Assembly (NCBI GenBank): GCA_013420905.1
Contig: JAAXNY010000001.1
Span: forward strand, 3,348,001-3,412,000
Reading direction: 5' to 3'
DNA from: Collybia mongolica
Lineage: Eukaryota > Basidiomycota > Agaricomycetes > Agaricales > Clitocybaceae
DNA: 64,000 nt
Part shown: one piece after another, positions 33,381-44,619 of the stretch
Position numbering within the stretch: position 1 is the first letter of the stretch
How the letters are laid out: every line of letters begins with the position of its first letter
Notes under the pieces: generated by a model
What the model saw: the letters and a program-made list of their open reading frames with translations, nothing else
What the model was told of the DNA's origin: nothing
The model's database searches: none
Position numbers and translations under genes: made by a program

Positions 33381-35031
33381 TCAGATATACAAGCCACCGC
33401 CAATGCACGTCCACACCCATACCCAAGCCCATATCCCCATCCTGCCACGGCTTCCTAGAGCACCGTTCGCGCCCTTGGACCCGTCTGCCACCCAGTCCCT
33501 CCAGGCTGCCTGCATTTCGATCACAAAAGCCTGACCTTCGGCGCTCTTCGACCCCTCCTTTCCGTAAGAATGTGGATTAACTACCGGCGTCAGCCAGCCA
33601 TCAGAGGTAAAATGCGCGAGATCCGAGGTCCCGTTATTTAAGGTCGCAGATAAAGCTTTGCGTGAACGTTCAGCAAGTGGGAGGTGCGAGTGCTCTCCCC
33701 AGAGGAGCGAGAGCCGATACACTGTGCTCGCAAGGAGTGCGGTGGATGCAGCATCAAAGAAGTTACCGGGGGCAGTGGCGGGCTGTGAAGCGTAATTAGT
33801 GAATAGGTTCTGTTCTGCGTCCTATATTTCGAAATATTAGTCCCTGGAAAGGATCGTCACTAGGAGATGAACGGCCAACCAGGTGTTTGTACATCCCTAC
33901 GTGGATTTCCTTCACCCATGCCGCCAGATCTTTTTGTTCGTTCTTCATCGTGTTCGCATACTCTGAATTTTGTATAGTCCCAAGGACTCGCAGCATCCCA
34001 GCTGCTGCCCAACCATTTCCTGTAAGAGTCAATTTGATTGCGAACTTGGGGAAGTCGTTTGGATATATTCACCTGTTGACCAATGCCCCTCGTCGATCCC
34101 GCTTGAGCCCAGCAGAACGTGTTTCCACAAATTATTAGCCTGTGGGTCGCGCAGATAATCGCGATAGAGCTTGATTTGACCGTGTGCGGCCACTAAGAGC
34201 GTACGGTTTCTTGAGATTACACCGTAATATGCGAGGAAAGGGGGGACCATATATATAAAATCGCTCCTATCAACATCAACATAGAGAAAGTGATTAGAGG
34301 TGACCAAGTAGACAGTGGAACGGAATGGAAAGAGAGGTTTCTCGACTAAAACCCGCGCGGAGACATGGCAAATGATATGTCAAATGTCATGGATTGGAAG
34401 CCATCACGGACAAAGATAGGCCTGTGTGAATGCTCAATTGATGACTTACCAAAGCTGAACCTCGGCGACGCGGTGAGAGATAGCCCCATCGCCTGTTCTT
34501 GGCACCTGCAACTGCAAGAAATCCAATTGGTCCTTGGCTGCTCCAGCAAAATCTTCACCGCCCTGTTCAGTCCAATTGGCTAAGAGGACGGCTACGCCTA
34601 TCGACGCAGGATCAGCGGCGCTTCCGTCTTTTACAAGTGGCTGAGGGCCGGTGATATTGCCATTCGAAGCTCCACGACCGGCAACAATATTTCGGGCGAT
34701 ATCAAAGACCGGCTGAAGTTCGGAAGCACTTGACAAGTTGACAGATGTGGGTGGAGGGAGCGACATGGACGGCGTAATTACAGAATACGCAGTTGCATTC
34801 ATTGAAAGAATTGCCTGAGCTCTGGTACCTAATTCCCAGCTTACGTTCTGACTTAGACATAATCTGAATCGTACTTGTTACGAAAACTTACCTGGCTTTA
34901 GAGGCATCAGCGAGGCGCGCGCTTATTAGAGAAACCTGGGCGTCAGTGAGGCTTTGGGCGTTGACTGCGGATGCCAAAAGGGTAGCTAGGGCTGTAAAAG
35001 AGAGAGTTGTTGTGTAGAATAGTCTTGTCAT
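33381..35031 (-). CDS. six-hairpin glycosidase, GH88/GH105-like, with possible GPI anchor
   Basis: Secreted enzyme; relatives cleave unsaturated uronic-acid ends left by pectin or rhamnogalacturonan lyases. The start gives a signal peptide ending ASAVNA-QSLTDAQ. After an N-terminal helical region come WSDFIYMVPPFLAYYG and DEGHWST-GNGWAAAGMLRVLG, the catalytic-groove signatures of these (alpha/alpha)6 enzymes. Later exons give NFFDAASTALLASTVYRL and SDGWLTPVVNPHSYGKEG. The end is a small-residue stretch then a hydrophobic tail (GIWAWVWVWTCIGGGLYI), resembling a GPI-anchor signal. GH88 and GH105 cannot be separated by eye. Confidence 0.75.
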
Positions 35032-35241
35032 GTTGCTTTGAGTCTGCTTGTCTGAGAGTCTATAAAGGCATAAAAGATGGTGGTGGATTAGTTTGGAGTA
35101 CAGTAAGAAAGGAATAGAAGGTTCGGGTCAGAGGTTGACATCTGGTTTTTGACACGGAATTATGACACAAATATAGATTCGGTGATAAGATAAGATTAAA
35201 TAAAAGTAGATCTATTCGTTATCCCAAGTCCAGACACTTAC

Positions 35242-36535
35242 TCAGCACACGGCCCTTGAACCACAGAAAGTCTTTCTCCACCCCCAGGCCGGAAAAGTCA
35301 TGGGATTTGAGAGCCATTTTGCAAACACGATCGCTTGTGAAGTGTTCCTTCTCAGCTTCACTTCACGAGCTCTCCCAGTCCAAGCCCTGAACATTTCCAC
35401 ATCCTCCAATGCTCCGTAACACATCGCAATGGCATCTGCGTGCTTCTCTGGGTTCAGACTATGTAAACCCTCCTGTTCAATGAGCTGCAGTGCATGGATA
35501 TGCCTGTCGATAAGCGCATTGTCGGGTATCGATGCGTCGAGACACCAGTGTTCGAAAGCGGGAAGGGTGGCCCAGAAGTTTTCCAGTTCAGCACGAGCCT
35601 CATCGCTTTGTGAAACAACTTCGGCCGAAGGAAGCGAGCAATAATCACAACAGCAAGAAAATCCGTACAACGAGCGCAAAGTATTTTGACGCTCATATCG
35701 AGGGCGTGTTACTGAGGTATAGTGTATCGTGATTTCTTCTCCAGAAACGATAGGGCGAACAGCTGTCAGGTAGAGACAAAATGAGGCAACGTCCCACTCC
35801 CATTTTGCGTTTGGCCCACAGCTGTGGGGATATTCCGCGCTTGAGCTTCACCGTTTATAGTCAAAATAAGGGGAATGAGACGAACCTATGGTTACACCTG
35901 CTAGTATTGAGGAAAATAGCGCGATGGGTGGAAAATTCAGGGTGCGGCACGTCTGGGACATCCAGCTTTATCCCGATAGAGTTTGTGCGGACTATCCCTT
36001 CAAGGAAATTGCCGTCGTTCTGGCCTTTGTAGTTGCTGAGGTTCATCAAATCATAGAACGTCGCGGGTGGCAGTCGATTGAACAGCTTGGAATACAGCTC
36101 TGCGAGCGACATGGGAAGGCCCACCAAGTAAGGAACAATAATAACTGGGTGCTCTCCAAGGATCATTCCGCCAGTTGGTATATCCTGATAAGCGAACATG
36201 CCCAAGCCCTTCTTCTGCGCACTAGATATTTCAAAGGTATTCGAGGGTGATCGGCACGCTGATTTGAATTCGAGTGGGAGTAAATTTTCGACGCCCGCGT
36301 CGAGGAAAGTTGCGCATTCTGTCTCGCCTACGCGGAGGTTGCGCATCATATAGGAGCGATTTTGGACATGCGCAGCGAAGTCGAAAGTGGGACACGCCAG
36401 AACAGGGTTAGAGTGGACCTGGCCATTTATTTTGGTACATATTTCTGGCGGCGGTGGAGAATTATTGGTAGGAGAGGCTGGTCTGTAGTAAATAGAGGAG
36501 TAATTTGGGGTCAAGGATTGTACAACGGACGGCAT
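35242..36535 (-). CDS. SET-domain protein (likely lysine methyltransferase)
   Basis: The SET core begins at ISSAQKKGLGMFAYQDIPTGGMILGE. The cofactor-binding motif NHSCGPNAKWEWD is split by an intron between NHS codons, which splices exactly. GEEITIHYTSV follows, and the cysteine-rich post-SET is LRSLYGFSCCCDYC. This order fits fungal SET proteins of the SMYD/Set5-like group that methylate histone or other lysines. The region before the SET core is unrecognised. The ATG at 36535 is the first true start; the C-terminal helical part ends in SRAVC. No broken codons seen. Confidence 0.85.
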
Positions 36536-36977
36536 GGTCACAGAGAGAGCAGGTGGCTAATTGGAGTATCGTCCGTTAGCTCACCTTTAAATAAGATAGG
36601 TTGGCAGAGCAACAGTGGACAATGGCCCATAGCACTAAGTAATCACACATGAGTTCGATTTGCTGTTTTGTGCATGGCCATGCATGGGCCATCCACAGTT
36701 GAGGCACACCTATACTTACTATATATGAACAATGTACAGGACCAAAGGCAGTGGAAATTCATATACAAATTACGTAATCGGATAGGATGAACGTCCGCCA
36801 ACATGCGAGTACATGGCTTTGCAATTGGTTCCACCAAATGAGTCTTCGTCATCCGACGTCACTCTGGTCTTCTCTGAATGTGGAGCTATGATGCAATATA
36901 TGCACCTCGTCGACAGTATAAAGGGCGTGCAATTCCCGGTTTGTCCACCCCCCCCCCTTGTTACTACTACTTAAACG
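36536..36977. other. divergent promoter region
   Basis: 442 bases between the SET-domain gene and the BTB-like gene. A C-run (about 10 Cs) lies near 36948-36958. Confidence 0.4.
36917..36923 (+). promoter_or_regulatory. TATA box of the BTB-like gene
   Basis: TATAAAG within CAGTATAAAGGGCG, 61 bases before the ATG at 36978. Confidence 0.5.
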
Positions 36978-38196
36978 ATGTCCTCTGCCAGTGACCACCT
37001 TATTTCCGTCGACTTGGAATCACCGGAACACTTCGACTACACTGGTATGAGTGACCCCTTTACTTTTACCCAGACACCAACACCTATGGTACGGAGCGCT
37101 GAGCTTAATCCCGTACTGAAGTCGGTTTCGCCTAACCCTTCTTGTAATATAGCAATCACTTAGTCCTTCGCCTGTCGACGAAGAACCTGTTGTTGTATCA
37201 GTTTCTACTGTTTTCTTCCCTGGTGCTCACGCATCTGTCCCCGACGTTGTTCTTTCATCGTCGGATGCAGTGCTTTTTTATGTACACTCCCATGTTTTGT
37301 TAGGTGCATCAAATAACGCCTTTCTGCCTATATTGTCCGCCCCACTATCACATCCTAAATATCGGAACGAGATCATCCAAGTCCCCGAGTCTTCGGCTGT
37401 GTTGAATATTATTCTTCACATTCTTTACAGCTCGTCCTGCGTCCAACATACCCCGTCGTTCGACATATTGCTCGCGGCGGTCACCCAGCTGCCCCGATAT
37501 ACCTTCAGTCCAAAAGCACTCATCATCCCTTCTAACCCGATCTATGGGCACCTACTCTCCTTTGCTCCTCTACACCCAATTGAGTTGTACACATTAGCGG
37601 CACAGTTTGACCTCCACAGTCTTGCAGCAGCCACCTCGTCCCATTTACTCTCCTTCCCACTAGCGACAATTAGCGATGACATGGCAGAACGCATGGGCGC
37701 TGTGTATCTCAAACGTCTGCTATGCCTACACATAAATCGTTTCAATGCTCTTAAAAACATTCTTCTCCGCGCCCCACCTCCGCATCCACCTACGAAAGAA
37801 TGTGATTTTGAAGGGCAAAAAAAACTAACAAGAGCCTGGGCACTTGCTTCGGCTTATCTAGCTTGGGAGGCTAGGCCCGGTCGGTGTCGGTCTAATTCCA
37901 GACCCGTCTATGCTCACTCTTCCAAATTTCAGACACATCTACATACATCATGCACTCCTCTTTCAACCCTCTTGACGAGCAATTGACTTGTGTTCTCTGT
38001 AAACGGGCTCTTGCAGATCGATTAAAAGATGTGATCACCCAGTGGTCAACTGTTCAAGTTAGTTTTCCACGAGCAATACAACCTTGATGCATCCTTATAA
38101 TACTTGGCCCCACCTAGCACACTATCTGACCTGTCGGGAAAGATTCAACAAATCTCCGCGGTGCGTGATCGTATTTCTCGTTGTCTATTTCCGTAA
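36978..38196 (+). CDS. BTB/POZ-like domain protein of Agaricomycete type
   Basis: The first exon codes MSSASDHLISVDLESPEHFDYTG. A later exon reads VSTVFFPGAHASVPDVVLSSSDAVLFYVHSHVLL, the start of a divergent BTB fold, followed by VPESSAVLNIILHILYSSSC. The C-terminal part includes IELYTLAAQFDLHSLAAATSSHLL, MGAVYLKRLLCLH and a CVLCKRALADRL pair of cysteines. Large families of such proteins occur in mushrooms; their partners are unknown, though classical BTB proteins recruit targets to Cullin-3. The last intron (after STVQ near 38055) could use either of two acceptors, so the final residues are uncertain. Confidence 0.7.
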
Positions 38197-38519
38197 TCCG
38201 AACTATATATTTTTCCTGTATATGTATGTTACATCGTGTGCCTAATGCCAGTTCTCATTTGCGATGGTATAGCTGGGTTGCTTTGGAACAAGGATCAGCA
38301 TAATTGTGTTTGCCTGGATACAATGGGGTGGTTTACGGTACCCTGATTTTACCTCAATCTAGTACCACTAGGTGAACTCCGAGTGTTCAGCCTTCCAGAC
38401 CCCATGGCGCAGTTAGCGTACAATCGGGGTGAGTCATAGGCTTTCGATACGTCCACATCTCTATTTAAAGTGACTACGCCCGCTCATATGCTTCATGAAT
38501 TCTACTAGTCAAAGTCTCA
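38197..38519. other. intergenic region
   Basis: About 320 bases. It may contain the first exon of the NAPE-PLD-like pseudogene, but no start codon could be fixed. Confidence 0.35.
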
Positions 38520-39825
38520 ATTTTACAACTTTCCATCAGGCTTCAAATACATGTATCGTCAGATTCCCATACGCCAACCATCATGGGGTTTTCGCACTCA
38601 AATAGAGGAGGCGGTGGAGGATAAAATTAAGGCTACCTGGCTAGGACATGCTTGCTTCCTTGTCAAATTTCCTTCCTTCGCGTTGGGACTCAATAGAGTG
38701 TGGGGCCAGTATCTTGTTTGACTCAGTCTTCAGCGACCAATGTTCACCTAGTCATTAACGGATCGGACCCAAGCGTTTCACCCGTTAGTCATTACTATTT
38801 GCACTTCACAAACCAAAGCAACCTGCTAAAATAACCTACTCCCAACTCCTCCTTGCAAGATTCAGAAATAGATGCAACTGTAATTTCGGTTCGTTGAGAC
38901 ACGTAACAGTTCGAAGCAACTCAAGCTGAATGTGTACATCGCTTTTTCAGCACAATCCTTATGACCAGTATGTCGTATATATTTAGGGATTAAACATCCT
39001 AACCACCTGTGTAATGCCCACGGCCTCGATGTCCATACTATGCTCCCGACGTACTCGCACTCCGCATTTTCTCGCCCCTCTTGTAAACAGATACTTCTTC
39101 ATATCTATGGGAATCCCAGACAGTCATATACATATCATGGACTGGTGGGACGTAAAGCGTGTGGAGCTGCCCGTCTATTGCGAGAAACATGTGTCAACGC
39201 ACAGTGTCGCTGTGGACATAACGTACAAACCGGCTCAGTATTTTACTGGCCGTAGTTTACTTGATGGTTACAAAACTCTATGGTCAAGCTGGGCCGTCGA
39301 AGAAGTTTTGCGGCCAATTGAAAAACAGCCTCAGCGCAACGAACCTGCAGTCAAAGTATTTTTTACTGGGGGTACGGGTTACAGGGCTGTTCTAGACGGC
39401 CAGGAGGACAAGGTTCTTGTCTGCCTCACATTTACAGAAATCGGCGCAAAATTTGAAGGATATGACCTGGCTCTGATCCCGATCGGGTGAGTTGAATTGT
39501 ATTCAAATGGCATTCCAACTAACGTCAGGCTGTTCAGTGCCTACATACCACGCCAATTCATGTCGTCAATACATTGTGCACCTCAAGATGGCGTACGACT
39601 CCTCACAGGTGCGAGGGCTCGAAAAGCTTTGAGAATCTGGGGGTGTGTTACCTGTACTTATTTTTCTTCCAAGTTTAACCTTGCTCATCTATATTTTCCA
39701 GCACTTGGGTCCTGCCTACAGAGGACGTTAATGAAATGCCAAAAAGATTGCCAAAGGAGCGCGAAAGGGCTGGTATATAGGCCGGGTTTGGAGTGTGGGA
39801 GATTGGGGAAACACTATTCTATTGA
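38520..39825 (+). pseudogene. NAPE-PLD-like metallo-beta-lactamase pseudogene
   Basis: Homology runs from TWLGHACFLVKFPS and ILFDSVFSDQCSPS to HFLAPLVNRYFFISMGIP, ITYKPAQYFTGRSLLDGYKTLWSSW and GYDLALIPIG, the layout of N-acyl-phosphatidylethanolamine phospholipase D, a zinc enzyme. The gene is broken. TAA at 38756-38758 interrupts the CSPS segment. A frame change lies between about 39015 and 39060, and TAG at 39778-39780 falls before the last 15 codons. Metal ligands are also lost: the H-x-H-x-D-H site reads HNPYD at 38951 and the GDTGYR site reads GGTGYR near 39370. The 5' limit is approximate. Confidence 0.75.
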
Positions 39826-41096
39826 GCGGTATCAAGGCATAAACATAGTTATATGATAAAACTAGAAATAATTCAAACAGTTACTGCGACCTTCAACCCA
39901 AGCTATTGTCACCCCCAGAAAATATCGTCCGCCCCCGGGCTGAATCTTCTCGCTGCCCTTTGCGAATGATTTGGTGGTGGGCCTAGAATCAAGATGAAAA
40001 CTTGATCCTTCGGAGCGCCAACCTCGATAATCAACATCAAACGCGCAGCAATACGACTCTCGTAGGGTCTCGGTATGATTCTGAGGTTAGTTACCAAACA
40101 CGTTACTGGATTTGTGGCTCAGAGACAGTAAGTTCTTAACATCAGTACTATCTATGCAGTATAAATTGCTAAAATTCCCCTTCTCAGAAATTATTATGTT
40201 AACAACTACTTGGTTTCTCCTGGAACTCCAGATTCCCCCAGAAGGTCACCACGCACATCTGAGAGTGGATTGATGCGTATTTTCGTGGTAAAAGCATGGA
40301 AAGAATCCAGCTCATGACGGATGGCGACCGCTGCGAGCCCACACAGTACAACATATACTCAATATCATCTACATAGAGTGATGCGTCGGACCCGGACTGG
40401 ATGTCGAAAATATAGACCTGATTTGTTGTTGGTGACAAACACAACCTAATTTCTATTTCACGTGGTCTAGTATGGCTCACCAGCCTCGCCTCGAGGCTAC
40501 CCCCTTGAAACAAATCGATGACTTGTAAGGAATGTTTTCGGTAGAAACGAATGAGAACGCGGTCTGCAAGGGATTAATTGGAACCAAGGATCACTTGCGA
40601 TTTTCAAGGCTTTTCGAACAGCCAACTATCGTGGATTTTCGTATGGCCTGGCTGTCAGGTGGTTGGATATCTATGCGGAATGACAGCGTGCTCGAGATCT
40701 TTTTTTTCACATTTGGTGAGTGAACTGAGGCTTCTCAATATCTCGCAACCTGGTTCTTATCCTCTGTTCCCCGCACTCGTCAGTCAAGTGACTCTACTAG
40801 GCCCCACTATGCCAATGTCCCTTATTGGCGCCATGTCTTCCCCATCGATACAATCGTGCTGCAATCACCAACCCGATGCTTCTTTTGGGTCACCGTTGAT
40901 GATCCTCATCTCAGACTATCTCGGGCCTTGGTGTGGCTGATTTTATATGCACACACCTGACCTTGTTTAAAATTGTCTTGTCATGGCACAATGACCATAC
41001 GTGCTCGCTATCCCAAGATTAAACAAAACTCCTAGGCTTTCAAGGACCCAGATGTTAGCCTGAATGCATTGATATGTGCAGCAGACTTGGTGTGGG
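39826..41096. other. unassigned region with short open frames
   Basis: About 1.3 kb. Short frames occur on both strands (for example 40199-40513 minus and 40578-40940 plus), but none forms a convincing exon chain or resembles a known family. It may be a decayed gene. Confidence 0.3.
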
Positions 41097-41101
41097 CTAT
41101 G
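41097..41101. repeat. left 5-bp target-site duplication of the solo LTR
   Basis: CTATG immediately before TGTTA; an identical CTATG follows the other end. Confidence 0.65.
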
Positions 41102-41271
41102 TGTTAAAGGTGGAAGCCTAGAGCTGGAGTCCTGAATAAGAAACTGGGGACTCCAGAACGAGCTACTCTACACCTATATACCTGTAGGAACAATAGAACA
41201 ATAGAACTATAGAACAATGAAAGAAGCGAAACAATACCAAGCTAAGCTATATATACAGGTCAATTCTAACA
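41102..41271 (-). mobile_element. solo LTR or TRIM-like LTR, 170 bp
   Basis: It begins TGTTA and ends TAACA, giving the TG...CA ends with 5-bp inverted termini of an LTR. Both sides carry identical CTATG. On the minus strand it has TATATATAG about 20 bases from the end, like an LTR promoter, which suggests a minus orientation. No retrotransposon coding sequence adjoins it, so it is probably a solo LTR left after recombination between two LTRs. Confidence 0.65.
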
Positions 41272-41276
41272 CTATG
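41272..41276. repeat. right 5-bp target-site duplication of the solo LTR
   Basis: CTATG directly after TAACA, identical to the left copy. Confidence 0.65.
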
Positions 41277-42036
41277 GTGCTTGTTGGATCTTATTGTCTT
41301 GGCTTCACGCATGTGATGGATGTTTTGGAGAAACATTCCTTCATCCATCGAACCCGTTAGTGAGTAGACTGAGGTAAAACTTTCTTCGATGAAAGGTCCA
41401 ACAACCCTTCTTGTAGATTTTCTAATATCCTTCAATCTTACAATGTGTTGGGGCAAAGGGAAGAAATATACTCCTGCCACAACGCAATCACGCGAACGGG
41501 AGTCTTGATAATTCACGCCGCGTGGACTTGGTCTTAATCTATGATGCTTGATGATGCTGATCATAACCATGTGTGGTTTGCGCTTGGGTGATCAAGTTGC
41601 ACATACACGTGATTGTATTTCTATCCCAACGACGCGACGCCCAAGGATATTTTTCTACTCCAACCTACTCCTTACTGCGAGAGATGGGTGTGAAGTATGA
41701 AACTTTCTTCTTCCGCACAAGCTTGTTCCAAATTCAGCTTTAGGCCGAGCGTCACGCCCATATCTGGTCGCTAAGGATACAATTTATGCGTGTTCATCTC
41801 TTACCCTTTCTGAATACTCGAGCAGTTTTGTCAATGCGACATCCTTGAGTACCAAGCTTGGCCCCGTCATCACGCGATTGTGAATACCGATGAAGCATGT
41901 GTGTCCCAGGACCCAGGGTGACTCCGACTTGAATTAAGATCGGCCGATAGGGTATAGCCTGAGGGTATAAAGGCAGTCGAAAACAGTACCAGTTCCTCAG
42001 CACATCCTTTCAATTCGCGCAGAGTATTACAGCAAC
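41277..42036. other. upstream region of the GH55 gene
   Basis: About 760 bases without a supported gene. It contains the TATA box of the glucanase at its end. Confidence 0.45.
41963..41973 (+). promoter_or_regulatory. TATA box of the GH55 gene
   Basis: GGTATAAAGGC about 65 bases before the ATG at 42037. Confidence 0.5.
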
Positions 42037-44249
42037 ATGCGACACCGTCTTTCTATGGTCGTGCTGACCATGGTACTCAGTTATACCTCGTTAGTTTCCG
42101 GTCTTGGCACGTCATGTTCCGCCCCTCTGGGTTCCGGCACTGCTGGTCCAGGCGATCCATTCTGGATGCAAAGCATTAAGCATCAGGGTATCTCAGCCCA
42201 TCACTCCAACCCAGCCAGCTATAAAGTCTTCCGAAACGTCAAGGTAATGCCTCGAGATTTGGAATTTTTTGGCCGCAATATGAAGATGTATTCAGGATTT
42301 TGGTGCCAGAGGTGATGGTGTCACGGATGACACTGCTGCAATAAAGTTTGTCATCTATGTATTAACTCTCTCATCTCTGACCAAATTAACATAGCGCCGC
42401 GATCGCGTCAGGCGGTCGTTGTGGGGGAGGTGGCTGCGAATCCAGCGCGTACGTTTGTGTGTGATGCTTCTGAGCGCGACCTACTCAACGAATATGTAGC
42501 ATTACCGTGGCTGTCATCTACTTCCCACATGGGTATGAATGATTGATTTCCCCTTCCACTCAACCCAAAAACCTCAATAATCTTCATAGGACTTATCTCG
42601 TTTCGGCCCCCATCGTCGCACTTTACTCTAGCCAGCTTATTGGAGATGCTAGAAACCCTCCAACCCTTCTTGCCGCTGCACACTTTGATGGAATGGCTGT
42701 CATCGGTTAGTTGTTCCGCAATGCATTGCAGTCGCACTGATGTTCATGTATAAACTTAGACGCCAACCCATATATTCCTGGAGGAAACGGTGCTCAGTAC
42801 TACATAAACCAGAATAACTTGTGAGTAGTTCAATCTGGTAATTGATTTCCGTTCTAAAATACTTTGTGCCTAGCTTGCGGTCTGTCCGAAACTTCGTCAT
42901 CGACGTCAGACGGTATAGTAAACGATTTTACACCAAACAAATTGCTAAAATCGCACCATAGCGTTGCCCCAGAGAAGCCGCAGGGAACTGGATTGCATTG
43001 GCAAGTTTCGCAGGCCACTTCTCTGATGAACATTGTTGTCCATATGTCGACTGCGGCGAACACACAACATCAAGGTATCTGGATGGAAAACGGAAGGTAA
43101 GTTTTCTGATCCTGGGCACTAACCGATTCAATCCTCACTGACGATTTAGCGGTGGATTCATGGAGGATCTGGTCTTCAATGGCGGTAAGATCGAGCGACA
43201 AATTCTTGTCGCCCAACTGATCCCTCACCCAGGAAAGTACGGAATCTGGGTCGGAAACCAGCAGTAAGATTTCTACAGCATGTTAGTGATCTATGTCGAC
43301 ATCTCTGGCAGGTTTACTGTCCGTAACATTACTATCAACAACGCCCAGACTGCAGTTTACAGTCATTGGAATTGGGGTACGGCACATTTTATTTCAGTGT
43401 CTAGAGCAACGCCTTACATGCATTTCGTAGGTTGGACGTTCCAGGACATCAAGATCAACAACTGTCAGGTACTCATTGAAGGCATTATTTTTATTCACTA
43501 TCTGACACCATATTTCAAGGTCGGCTTTGACCTTGCTACAGGTGGTATCACTGAGGAAACACAGGTATAGGGAAATTTGTCATACTTAACATCTGCTCAA
43601 ATCCAATTTTAGTCCGTCGGAGCTGAAGCCATTATCGATGCTACCGTAGTCAATACCCCCACCTTTATCCGCACATCCCAACCCAGCAATGGCCGACTTG
43701 CTGGATCTCTCGTCATTAACAACGCCAAACTCACCAATGTTCCCACTGCTGTCGGCGTCATTGGCGGTGCAGTTGTTCTGTCTGGTGGAACAACCACTAT
43801 CACCTCTTGGGGCCAAGGGAACGTTTACAAGGGCACTAACTCAGCTGGTACCTTCACCAAAGGAAATATTCACAATGCCCAAAAACCATCAGTCTTACTT
43901 GATGGCTCTGGCAAAATCTTCGGAAAGACCCATCCTCAATATGCCGCCTACCATGTTAGCCAGTTTGTTAGCGTCAGAGACAATGGCGCCAAGGGTGATG
44001 GTAAAACCGATGACACCGCAGCCCTCAAAACTATTTTTGCCAAAGTTCGTCTCTTACTGATGTGGTATTATGCGTCTTTCATTGACATACCATCTTGCGT
44101 AGTTCTCAGGATGCAAGATCATTTTCTTCGATGCTGGTACTTATATTGTTACTTCGACTCTCACTATCCCTGCCGGCACGCAGATTGTAGGCGAGGCTTG
44201 GTCGGTTATCGCGGGCTCGGGAAGCGCTTTCCAGAACCAGAACAGTCCA

Positions 44250-44251
44250 CA
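44250..44251. repeat. left 2-bp target-site duplication (CA) of the Plavaka element
   Basis: CA before the element and CA after it; removing the element and one CA restores CCA CAA GCC GTG in the glucanase frame. Confidence 0.55.
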
Positions 44252-44268
44252 ACATCAGGAAAAACCTC
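44252..44268 (+). repeat. left terminal inverted repeat of the Plavaka element
   Basis: ACATCAGGAAAAACCTC, an exact inverted match to 50926-50942. The similarity fades into CACCTG versus CCTG just inside. Confidence 0.8.
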
Positions 44269-44619
44269 ACCTGAGAATTAATGTATACTGGTGCGTAATA
44301 GTGCATAATTATGTGAAATAGCCAAGTTAAGCAGGATAGTCATAATTAGTCCCATTATAAGTATGTTATTCAGAATTCTCTAGCCCCCCCTGTTTAATCT
44401 TCGTTACTTCAGACTAATTAAGCCTAATTTTCCACAATTATGAGCAAATTAAGAGCCATTTACGGATAGGTTAGTAGCATTGATGCACCAATTCTTACTT
44501 TCTTACTACTCCGAAAGACAGATAATGGGATGGTTAGTCAAGTTTATTCAGAGACTGGTGACTACATAAGTAACAGATGTAATGTATGCAAAGGATGTGA
44601 TCTATATAGCATATACCAA

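Noticed and set aside
40199..40940. Frames between the NAPE-PLD pseudogene and the solo LTR
   Set aside because: No exon chain on either strand gives a coherent protein; kept only as an unassigned region.
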